Origin: CBDFHB01 sp965250115
GTDB taxonomy: Bacteria > Acidobacteriota > Vicinamibacteria > Marinacidobacterales > SMYC01
Direction: 5' to 3'
Assembly (NCBI GenBank): GCA_965250115.1
Contig: CBDFNJ010000001.1
Coordinates: 1,922,001 to 1,986,000 of the forward strand
Length of the DNA: 64,000 nucleotides
The notes under the pieces were generated by a model. The model ran no database searches, was not told the origin of the DNA, and saw only the letters and a list, made by a program, of their open reading frames with translations. Below, piece after piece: positions 18,700 through 27,095 of this stretch. Made by a program: the position numbers and the translations under genes. Numbering within the stretch: the stretch's first letter is position 1; every line of letters begins with the position of its first letter.

Positions 18700-20354
18700 T
18701 CAAGACGGTCGGATGGTGTAGTTCCATTTGGGTAGAGTCTGGTCCTTTGTAACGGAAAGCGCCTGCATCCGCTCGTCAGTGATTTTGACGCCCTTCGGAT
18801 AACGACGCCGGATAAGGTGTGCGCGTACTCGCAAACCGGAAGAGGTGGTGGTCGTGCGGATGTATTTGAGGATGGTTTCGTAGCTGTCGAGAGGCCTGCC
18901 CGCCCAGTTCTTGCTGACCTCGCTGAACAGACGGTGCTCCACTGGATTCCACTTGGATGTACCGGACGGATAGCGGGCTATGGTGATAGCGATGTCGTGG
19001 CGATTGCAAATCCGCGTTTGAAGCCCGTGCTTCCAACCCCGACACCGATAGCCATTGCTGCCCCCGGCGTCTGCCAATATCGCGAGGTCACGGGCTGCAG
19101 GATAGCGTCGCCGTCCTTCCGTTCGCCACCACTTCTCGATGGCATTCACGGCGAAGTCCGGGGTGTTGTACGAGGTACCAATGAACACTGTCCCGCGGTT
19201 CGCGAGCAGATCGTAGACGCCGTAGGGGATTGCGATGCCGTTCGATTCGGAACGGAAGTCATGGTCTTTGACGAGAGTCGGCTCGCGGTTCCAGGCCTGC
19301 CCGCCGTTTTTGAATAATCCCACCAGCTCCCGTTTCTTCGTGTCTACGCTGATGATGGGATGACCAGCTGCGGCAAAACGCTCGCGCAGTTCGGCGATAC
19401 ACGCGAATTGGGTATCGCGATCTTCGGACGTGGCACCGCACAGCTTCTTGTGGTTCACCCGCAACGAGAAGCCGAGCTGTTTGAGCAGTCGACCGACGGT
19501 TTTGCTGCTGACGTTCACACCGAGGCTTCTTAGCTCGCAAGCAATCTTGTCGGTGGTCCGCCGCGTCCATTTCACTCCCGTCATCGGATCGCCCGCGGTG
19601 TCGTGCTTCATGAGTTCTTCGATCTTGGCGATGACTTCTGGCGTTTTTTTTGCACGGCGCGCCGTCCGCCACCCTTTCGCCGAACTCCGTCGAGCTCAAC
19701 ATCTCTCATTAGCAATTCCCTACGACCTCTGGCTACCGTGCTCGGATCCATCCCGAGCAGTTCGGCAATCTGTTGGTCGCCACCGTGACCGAGCTTCATG
19801 GCCTCGACTCCCGCGTAGAGACGGCGCTGCTTTTCATCGAGCAGACTGTAGAAAAGAACGATCGCAGCCTTCAACTCCACGGGGAGCACGCGGACTCCCC
19901 CGACCCAGCCCAACGTGGAAGGTGACGCCTCATGTACCTGGCGGGCCGAGAGCTGTTGCTTGCGCGTGCTCACATCGGTGGCCAGATACAGATATCGGCC
20001 GAACACCTGCTCGCGCGCCAATCTTTTCTCTCGGACCAGTTTCAACAGAGGAGCCTTGACGTCAACCTGCACCACGTCCTCGAGCTCGTCGACGTAGTAG
20101 CCTGCCTCACAGGCCGCGACCAACGCTTTTACCGTCGCAAGCAACGTCCCGTACTTCGAGAACCACACTGAGCGCAACGACCAAAGACCTTTTCGATCGA
20201 ACTGGGCGATCTCGTCCAACGTGTAGTAGCTACCACGGTGGGAGTAGCTTGTCCGATACGCCAACTCATTGAGCTTTCGGAAGACGGTCGAGTCCACATC
20301 GGTACCCAACACTGCCTTCAAATCATCGAGGGTAGCTATTTTGTGCTTCCTCAA
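18700..20354 (-). CDS. ISAzo13-family transposase in two frames joined at an A8 run
   Basis: The first part (from 20354, RKHKIATLDDLKAVLGTDVD) holds the N-terminal DNA-binding region and ends just after VELDGVRRKGGGRRAVQKK. The second part carries the DDE core (HPIISVDTKKRELVG, DAGGSNGYRCRGW, then WNPVEHRLFSEVSKNW) and ends at 18700. In known family members these form one protein. Here the frames switch at eight A in the sense strand (19644..19651); reading QKKTPEVIAKIEELMKHDTA across it joins the halves. Either transcriptional slippage or -1/+1 frameshifting makes the full protein, or the copy is dead. Confidence 0.83.
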
Positions 20355-20377
20355 CAGGCGGTCGAGATCTTCAGACT

Positions 20378-21745
20378 GGATCCGTCCCGCTTCCCGTGGA
20401 AATAAGAATGGCGTAACCTCCGGTTAAACAAAACGAGACCGCGCCTGGAAAGGCGAGGAGGAGGATTACGCCATGAAGAAGCCTACCACCATATCGAAGG
20501 AGTCTGTAAGCGAGTACCGGGAGTTCGTCCAACTTCGGCTGCGTAAGCGGGTACTGGAGGCAATCGAGGTCGTGCTCGAGGAAGAAGTCGACCAAGCGCT
20601 GGGGTGTGGTAGCTACGAGCGTGCGGAAGACCGCCGTGGATATCGCAACGGAGCCGAAACCCGTCGCGTGACGACGTCGGTGGGAACTCGCGAGCTCCGG
20701 GTGCCACGAGCCCGCGTGCGAGACGAGGAAACGGGAGAAACGACAGAGTTCAGGAGCGAGCTGTTGCCCCGGTTACGCGCGCCGGACTCGTGAGGTCGAC
20801 GAGGCGATCTTGGGGACCTACTTGTCGGGCGCGAATAGCCGCCGGATCCGCAAAGCGCTGAAACCACTGCTCGGTGAGGAGCACCTATCGAAGAGCGCGG
20901 TGTCTCGCGTGGTTAGCCGGCTGAAGGAGCGCTTCGAGGAATGGCAGAACCGTGCTCTCAGCGAGGAGGTCTACGCGATCGTTTACCTGGACGGCTTCCA
21001 CCTGAAAGTGCGGATGGCGAAACGTGTGATCAGCGTACCCGTACTGGTCGCGCTCGGGGTCGCGCCAGACGGGCAGAAACGTCTGTTGTCATTGCGTCTG
21101 GCGGTGAGCGAAGCCTCGACGCATTGGGGCTCCGTGCTGGAGGGACTCCAGGCTCGAGGACTCCGGGCTCCCAAGCTAGTGATCAGCGACGGCCACAAGG
21201 GGCTGACGAAAGCGCTGGAGAAGTGGCCGGGGTGCCGGTTGCAGCGATGTACCGAGCACAAGCGCGCCAACTTGCTCCAACATTGCCCGGCGCACGCACG
21301 CCGTGAGCTCCGGCGTGACTACAACCGGATCGTCTACGCCAAGAACGGGATCGATGCTCGCAAAGCCTATGACGAGCTCGTCGCCAAGTGGACGCCTCTC
21401 GCGCCGGCCGTCGTCCGAAGCCTAGAGGAGGCCGGTAATCAGCTGCTGACCTTCTATGAATTCCCTCGTGCCATGTGGAAATCGATTCGAACGACCAGTG
21501 CTCTGGAGAATCTCAACCGCGAGTTTCGACGCCGGACGAAAACCCAAGCGTCGTTCTCCAGCGAGGAGTCCGCGGTCGCTTTGCTGTTTGGGCTTATCGC
21601 CTCTGGCCAGATTCAACTACGACGCATCGACGGCTACCAACGTCTGAGCGAGGTTCTCGAACACGCGGAGGTTGCCGCCTGATCTGATACTCTGATGACG
21701 GAGTGGAGGGCGCCGTTCTTTTTCCACGGACCTCGGGACACATCC
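20378..21745 (+). mobile_element. IS256-family insertion sequence nested in the ISAzo13 element
   Basis: A perfect 8-bp target duplication TTCAGACT lies at 20370..20377 and 21746..21753. The inverted ends align: GGATCCGTCCCG with CCGTGGAAATAAGAA at the left, and, inward from 21745, GGATGTGTCCCG with CCGTGGAAAAAGAA. The length is 1368 bp. It is inserted upstream of the ISAzo13 transposase reading frame, so it probably blocks that gene's promoter. Confidence 0.92.
20473..21682 (+). pseudogene. IS256-family transposase with one frameshift
   Basis: The N-terminal part (KKPTTISKESVSEYREFVQ to RSELLPR) is followed, after an extra T near 20773, by the remainder in another frame (YARRTREVDEAILGTYLSG to VLEHAEVAA). 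Catalytic residues are visible: YLDGFHLKV (first Asp), VISDGHKGL (second Asp), RCTEHKRANL and TTSALENLNREFRRR (Glu). Removing one base would give a normal transposase of about 400 residues. Because the element still has a perfect target duplication, the lesion is recent or a sequencing error. RBS GAGGAGG lies upstream of the ATG. Confidence 0.88.
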
Positions 21746-21972
21746 TTCAGACTGATAGCTCGTAGGTCTCATAATAGGAGAAGTGCTCCTTGATAGGCGT
21801 AATCCTCCTACAATGAGGACCGTTTGTCAAACACGCGCTGGTTGCTGAAGACCTACAAATGTTCCGTTTCTAGGGAGCTTGCCAGGCTCTCGTGATGCCA
21901 GACGATATCGCGATCACGACCTGAAACAGGAAGAGTGTTCTCAAAACTAGACAGTTATTTTGTCGGCGGCCC

Positions 21973-22700
21973 TTAGTGCGTGAGCGCGTAAATGATGTAG
22001 TTGATCCCGAACTTATAGCCCTCGTTCGTGAGATCGATAGGATACCAGCCTTCGTCCGACCACTCCCAAAAGTCCCCGATGTCGTTGTTGAAGTTTGCGA
22101 TCACCTGGATCCGCCCCTCGTCGTCACGAAGGCCGTGGAACGTCGGCGGCCCCGCGAAGTCCATGGGAGCCTCCGTGTCGAGGTCCGGTATGTGAAAAAG
22201 CTCTGGAAGATAGGCTCGTCGACGGTCAATAGCTCGAAGTGCCGGCCGGGGAGCACCTGTGCCATGCAGCTTTCGAGCGTCTGGCAGTCCCACGGACCGT
22301 CGAAGTCGTCGATGATGGCGAATCCGCCTCGAAGGAGATAGCTTCGAAAGTTCTTCGCCTCCTCGGGTGTAATCGTCCAGCTGCCCGGCTCGCTGAAGTA
22401 GAGAACCGGGTATCGCATGATGTCCGGGCTGTCCAGACGAACGGCGGTGTGCTTCTCCGACGAGGTATAGACGCCGGTGACCTCGCGCAAGATCCGTAAT
22501 AGGTTTCGTTCTGCCCTCGGGTAGTCGTGTGCCCACCCCGGCCTCCGGCGGGCACGGTAGGAGTTGAACTGAACTCGCGCGAAGGCGAAGTTGTATCCGG
22601 GCGACGGCTCCCGATAGAGCTCTTCGTAGGTAATCTGCGCCAGGACAAAAGGCGCCCCCACCACCGCGAGAACCACCGCCGAAAGGGCCTTCGAACGCAT
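21973..22700 (-). pseudogene. DUF4159 domain protein with signal peptide, frameshifted
   Basis: A secreted protein of unknown function. Signal peptide RSKALSAVVLAVVGAPFVLAQ is followed by YNFAFARVQFNSY, the HDYPRAERNLLRILREVTG segment and GGFAIIDDFDGPW, all typical of DUF4159, a family common in Acidobacteriota and Planctomycetes. The frame breaks at a run of five T (sense strand, 22195..22199). The remainder (HIPDLDTEAPMDFAG to NYIIYALTH) is in the next frame and ends at a TAA that is also the ISAzo13 target site. One lost base in the T run explains the break. Confidence 0.85.
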
Positions 22701-22798
22701 GGTGTAACTCCTGACCCGTGACAGAATAGCGAGGGTTGCCCGAGTTGTCCATTCTCGGGCTTTCCTGAAACGCTTCGGCGTTAGATAATGAGGAGTTT

Positions 22799-23701
22799 GT
22801 GGCTTGGAGGCTGAAACTGCCCATTCGTGTCAACGTCAACGGCCAGCTCGGGTCGGAAGAGGATCGGCTCTTGTCCCCGCGGGATCAGGGGTTCCTGTTC
22901 GGCGCGAGCGTCTACGAGACCGTGCGCACCTACGATGGCGCTCCGTTTCTCCTCGAGCGCCACTTGAAGCGTTTGCGGGAATCCGCCGAAGCTCTCGACA
23001 TCCATTACGAGCTCTCCGATGAACGGCTTGCCAAAAGGGTCCTCGAGACCACCGAAGCGGCGTCCAACGACGAGTCTTCGATCCGCATCGTCGCTTCGGC
23101 CGGAGTGGGAGCGATCGACTACCGCGTCGGCTCAGCTCACGAGCCCACGATCGTCGTCATCGTCCGGCCGCTACCATCCTATCCCGAGGGTCTCTATCGC
23201 GAGGGCGCGAGCGCCGTCTTCGTCGATATCATGCGCACCGCTCCCGGCAACCTGGACCCACGCATCAAGTCCTCGAGCCTCGTCAACAACCTGATGGCGC
23301 TTCGAAAGGCTCACGAGGAGGACGCCTACGAGGCCTTGATGAACAACCCGAGAGGAGAAGTCTGCGAAGGCTCCATGTCCAACGTCTTCGCGGTCAGCCG
23401 CGGCATCGTCAGAACACCCCCCCTTTCGGCCGGGATTCTGGAGGGGATCACGAGAGAGCTCCTGCTCGAGATCGCAGGGATAGCCGGAATCGATCTAAGG
23501 GAGGAGACGTTGCGGTCCGGCGATCTCCTCGGGGCCGACGAAGTCTTCATCACGGCCTCGGCCCGCGAGATCGTTCCCATCGTACGAATCGACGCACGGG
23601 TCATCGGGGACGGGGCGCCGGGGCCGATGACGAAACGGCTCATCGATCTCTATCGAGACAAAGTCCACGCGCTCATGAATGCGACACAAACAAACCCCTG
23701 A
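22799..23701 (+). CDS. Class IV aminotransferase (branched-chain or ADC lyase type)
   Basis: A 300-residue PLP enzyme of fold type IV. It shows LLSPRDQGFLFGASVYETVRTYDG, SIRIVASAGVG, the lysine region DPRIKSSSLVNNLMALRKA (Schiff-base Lys around residue 160), EGSMSNVFAV and GADEVFITASAREIVPI. Branched-chain aminotransferase, D-amino acid transaminase and aminodeoxychorismate lyase share this fold and cannot be separated here. The neighbouring formate-tetrahydrofolate ligase makes a folate-related role (PabC-like) possible, but this is inference. The GTG at 22799 has AGGAG just upstream. Confidence 0.87.
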   Translation: MAWRLKLPIRVNVNGQLGSEEDRLLSPRDQGFLFGASVYETVRTYDGAPFLLERHLKRLRESAEALDIHYELSDERLAKRVLETTEAASNDESSIRIVASAGVGAIDYRVGSAHEPTIVVIVRPLPSYPEGLYREGASAVFVDIMRTAPGNLDPRIKSSSLVNNLMALRKAHEEDAYEALMNNPRGEVCEGSMSNVFAVSRGIVRTPPLSAGILEGITRELLLEIAGIAGIDLREETLRSGDLLGADEVFITASAREIVPIVRIDARVIGDGAPGPMTKRLIDLYRDKVHALMNATQTNP

Positions 23702-23725
23702 ATGAAAGCCACTTGAGGTCAATTG

Positions 23726-25390
23726 ATGAAAACAGATATCGAGATTTCCCGCTCCATTAGTCCGAAGCCGATTGGCGAGATTGCCGGCAAGCTCGGCCTC
23801 GACGAGTCTGAATGGCTTCCCTATGGAAAGTACATCGCGAAGATCGACCGCTCGGTGCTCTCTTCGAAGCGCGGGAAGGACGGAAGGCTCGTTCTCGTCT
23901 CGGCCATTACGCCGACCCCGGCAGGTGAGGGGAAGACCACCACCAGCATCGGACTCGCTCAGGGACTGGCAAAGCTCGGGGAGTCGGTCTGTCTCGCCCT
24001 CCGCGAGCCTTCCCTCGGGCCCTGTATGGGCATCAAGGGTGGCGCGACGGGAGGCGGCCTGAGTCAGGTCTATCCGATGGAGCGTATCAACCTCCATTTC
24101 ACGGGTGACTTTCATGCCATTACCTCTGCCCACAACCTTCTGTCGGCCGCGATCGACAACCATCTCCATTTCGGAAACAAGCTCGGCCTCGATCCCCGGT
24201 GCACCGTGTGGAAGCGCGTCATCGACATGAACGACCGCTCGCTCCGACACATCACCGCGGGGCTCGGCGGACCCTTGCAGGGCATACCACGCGAGACCGG
24301 CTTCGATATCACCGCGGCCTCGGAGATCATGGCGATCTTGTGCCTCGCCGAGAACGAGGAGGGTTTGAGAAAGCGGATCAATCGCATTCTCGTCGGTTTT
24401 ACCTACGACAAAGTCCCCGTCACGGCGGACAAGCTCGGCGTTACGGGCGCCATGCTCGCTCTTCTGCAGGACGCTCTCCAGCCGAACCTGGTGCAGACGC
24501 TCGAAGGCGTGCCCGCTATCATCCATGGCGGGCCGTTCGCCAATATCGCGCACGGCTGCAACAGCGTTCTCGCGACCAAGACCTCGCTCCGCCTCGCCGA
24601 TTGGACTATCACCGAAGCCGGCTTCGGCTTCGATCTAGGGGCCGAGAAATTTTTCGACATCAAATGCCGTGAGGCCGGTCTCAACCCCGCGGGGGTCGTG
24701 CTCGTCGCCACCGTACGTGCGCTCAAGATGCACGGCGGCCGGGAAAAGGACGACCTGAGAACAGCCGATGCATCCGCCGTCGAAAAGGGTCTTCCCAACC
24801 TGGAAAAACACGTCGAGAGCCTCGAGCATTTCCAAAAACCCGTCGTGGTCGCGCTCAACCGTTTCGGCGTCGATACGGACGAGGAGATCGCGGTGGTACG
24901 CGAACGCTGTGAGAAGCTTGGTGTTCCCTTTGCGCTATCCGATCACCATGCCAAGGGAGGTGACGGCGCGGTGGATCTGGCGCGCGCCGTCATGGAGCAC
25001 GCGACCGCGAATGGCACGCCGCTCGCCCATTGCTACGAGCTGGATGAGCCGATGCTCGAGAAGATCCGAAAGATCGCACAAAAGATCTACGGTGCCCGAG
25101 ACGTCGCCTTCACAAAAGAGGCAGAACGAAACCTCGCGGACGTGGAGCGCCTCGGCTACGGCAAACTCCCCGTCTGTATCGCCAAGACCCAGAACTCGCT
25201 CTCCGACGATCCCAAGCTTCGCGGCCGCCCGAAAGATTTCGACGTGACGGTGAGCGGTCTTCAGATCAATGCAGGCGCCGGATTCGTCGTCGTCTTGACG
25301 GGGGACATCATGCGGATGCCCGGCCTCCCGCGGAAACCCCGTGCCGAGAACGTCGATCTCGTCAACGGAGAGATCGAGGGACTGCAGTAG
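23726..25390 (+). CDS. fhs: Formate-tetrahydrofolate ligase
   Basis: A 554-residue enzyme that makes 10-formyl-THF from formate, THF and ATP. The P-loop TPAGEGKTTTSIGLAQG is around residues 65-81. The family signature GIKGGATGGGLSQVYPME and the VWKRVIDMNDRSLRHI and GPFANIAHGCNSVLATK segments are all present, with the normal C-terminus (GFVVVLTGDIMRMPGLPRKP). The ATG at 23726 is used; a TTG three bases earlier is also possible. It lies 24 bp after the aminotransferase on the same strand, with a GAGG ribosome site. Confidence 0.97.
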   Translation: MKTDIEISRSISPKPIGEIAGKLGLDESEWLPYGKYIAKIDRSVLSSKRGKDGRLVLVSAITPTPAGEGKTTTSIGLAQGLAKLGESVCLALREPSLGPCMGIKGGATGGGLSQVYPMERINLHFTGDFHAITSAHNLLSAAIDNHLHFGNKLGLDPRCTVWKRVIDMNDRSLRHITAGLGGPLQGIPRETGFDITAASEIMAILCLAENEEGLRKRINRILVGFTYDKVPVTADKLGVTGAMLALLQDALQPNLVQTLEGVPAIIHGGPFANIAHGCNSVLATKTSLRLADWTITEAGFGFDLGAEKFFDIKCREAGLNPAGVVLVATVRALKMHGGREKDDLRTADASAVEKGLPNLEKHVESLEHFQKPVVVALNRFGVDTDEEIAVVRERCEKLGVPFALSDHHAKGGDGAVDLARAVMEHATANGTPLAHCYELDEPMLEKIRKIAQKIYGARDVAFTKEAERNLADVERLGYGKLPVCIAKTQNSLSDDPKLRGRPKDFDVTVSGLQINAGAGFVVVLTGDIMRMPGLPRKPRAENVDLVNGEIEGLQ

Positions 25391-25421
25391 TCGGTCTCCC
25401 CCGAAAAGTAGATCCAAGGAC

Positions 25422-26121
25422 GTGAGGTTAATCTCTTACCGAACGAACGATGGCGCCGGCATCGGGAGGATGGTGGACGAGGACGGCTTCGTCGCCCTGG
25501 CAAAGCGTGCGCCCGATCTGCCACGAAGCGTGGTGGGCCTTCTTGAGCTCGGGGAGGAGGGTCTCGCCGCGCGTCCGCGCGGCGACCGAGGGTGCGGATC
25601 CGGATGGTCGCCTCGACGAAGTCACCCTTCTTCCCGTCATCCCCGAGCCACCCGCTATCTGGTGCGTCGGAATCAATTACGACGCTCACCGGAAGGAAAC
25701 GGGCCGGGAGCCAACCGAATATCCGACGCTCTTCATGCGCATCGCGGCGAGTCAGGTGGCGCATCGCGAGGCCATGGTACGACCGAAAGCTTCCACCAAG
25801 CTCGACTACGAGGGCGAGCTCGCTGTCATCATTGGCAAGCCCGGCCGTCACATCGCTGAGGGCGAGGCGATGCGCCACGTCGCCGGCTACTCCTGTTACA
25901 ACGACGGCTCGGTGCGGGACTGGCAGCGACACACGAGCCAGTTCGGCCCGGGCAAGAACTTCTACCGAACGGGAGCTTTTGGTCCCTGGCTCGTCACGGC
26001 GGACGAGCTCGAGAACCCCTACGCGCAGATCCTATCGACCCGGGTCAATGGCGACGAGCTCCAGCGTACGTCAATCTCGGACATGACGTTTCGGATCGAG
26101 ACGCTCATCCACTATCCTTGA
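25422..26121 (+). pseudogene. Fumarylacetoacetate hydrolase-family protein, frameshifted and 3'-truncated
   Basis: The GTG start at 25422 gives RLISYRTNDGAGIGRMVDEDG, a typical N-terminus of FAH-family enzymes. The frame changes near 25570. The rest carries the metal site: IWCVGINYDAH, KLDYEGELAVIIGKPGRHI (Glu pair) and GYSCYNDGSVRDWQ. The protein stops after FRIETLIHYP, losing the usual final 50-60 residues (the GDVIVTGTP loop and C-terminal strand). The end coincides with the truncated end of the convergent outer-membrane protein gene, which indicates a deletion joining the two. Family members hydrolyse C-C bonds or decarboxylate oxo acids. Confidence 0.85.
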
Positions 26122-26782
26122 AGTCTTGTCCGACCGCGCGATATCCGCCGAATATGGAAAACCGCTCTGTAGGCTTGAATCCGACATTGGCCATGACCTG
26201 CCAGGTCGAATCCATTGAGATTCCGAAGCCTCCAATGTCGCCCCGAGCCTGGAGCCACCATCTGCCATTCTCGCCCAAAGGAGTTATAAGACGTGCGCCG
26301 AAGATCGGGTCGTAGAATGTGTCTGAACCCTTGAACTCCAATCTCAGTGGGTCTCCCAGACCGACCTTGGTGCTGAGGTCCGTGACCCGGACACCCGCGA
26401 AGGCTTCGAGCACGGGAGAGAAACGATACGCGCCGGTGATATCGAGAATGAACTGATCGAGATCCGCGCGCCGAACGAGACCCGTCTCGCGCGAATTGCC
26501 GAGTGCGAAGAAAATCGCATCAGCCACTACGCTGAAGCGCTCGGAGCTGCCCCGATAGCCGCCCATGAATCCCATCTGAAGGTTGTCGAGGATGTCACTG
26601 AAGGAGACATCGACGGGCTGCTCCACTGGCCCAAATCGAGATTCACCGCCGATCGACGTCGCCAGGCCGTACAAAAAAACGTCGTTTTGCCAGGCGCGGT
26701 CGGAGCGCCCCTGAGCTCGTCCCAGCTGAGGAAACAGGGTCACCACTGAAAGAAGTAAAGTCAAGAATCCGATGTGGTTCAT
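26105..26782 (-). pseudogene. Outer-membrane beta-barrel protein, 3'-truncated
   Basis: A signal peptide (NHIGFLTLLLSVVTLFPQLGRAQ) is followed by alternating amphipathic strands (MGFMGGYRGSSERFSVVADAIFF, FSPVLEAFAGVRVTDL, RWWLQARGDIGGFGISM) typical of an eight-stranded barrel. The frame ends abruptly at GYRAVGQDFKDSG without the final strands and aromatic C-terminal residue that such proteins need for assembly. It overlaps the broken end of the FAH-family gene by 17 bp. Function unknown; part of the barrel is intact. Confidence 0.7.
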
Positions 26783-26942
26783 CTACAAGTCTCCTTTTCA
26801 CCAGTGCATCTGTCAGGCCAACGACCCATAATATGCCTCATTCCGTCATTCCGCCGTCGAGGTAAATGGACTCGCCCAGTCGTCTCGGTTGAACGGACCT
26901 CTTTACTTCCCGCGAGGAAAGCGCTAGTCTGGCGTCGGATAA

Positions 26943-27020
26943 TACGCCTAGGGGTGGCCGCTCGGCCTGAGAGCAAACCCTCGGAACCTGATCCGGTTGA
27001 CACCGGCGTAGGGAACGGCA
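26943..27020 (+). promoter_or_regulatory. TPP (THI-box) riboswitch
   Basis: The conserved THI-box core is readable: GGGGTG, then CTGAGA, ACCCTCGGAACCTGATCC and ACCGGCGTAGGGAA. It lies about 75 bases upstream of the TonB receptor start at 27096 and on the same strand. Binding of thiamine pyrophosphate would repress expression, probably by hiding the GGGAG ribosome site before 27096, although the expression platform was not folded here. Its presence assigns the downstream operon to thiamine uptake or salvage. Confidence 0.93.
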
Positions 27021-27095
27021 GCTGGCGCTTCCAACATTCCGGAAGAACGGCAATCTCGAGCGAGTGGGTCATCTCAAGCGCAAGGGAGACTGACG

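Larger units (their letters stand above)
18672..21972 (-). mobile_element. ISAzo13-family element containing a nested IS256-family element
   Basis: The terminal inverted repeats are GGGCCGGCGACAAAATAA at the left and, read inward from 21972, GGGCCGCCGACAAAATAA. The 3-bp duplication TTA flanks it (18669..18671 and 21973..21975). Removing the inner IS256 element (20378..21745) and one of its duplications leaves about 1.9 kb. The insertion point is the TAA stop codon of the DUF4159 gene, which the target duplication preserves. The transposase reads across an A8 run. Confidence 0.85.

Noticed and set aside
20457..21812. GGAGGAGGATTACGCC near 20457 and its inverse near 21797 as IS ends
   Set aside because: One copy lies inside and the other outside the IS256 element defined by the TTCAGACT duplication, so they are not its terminal repeats; probably chance or unrelated.
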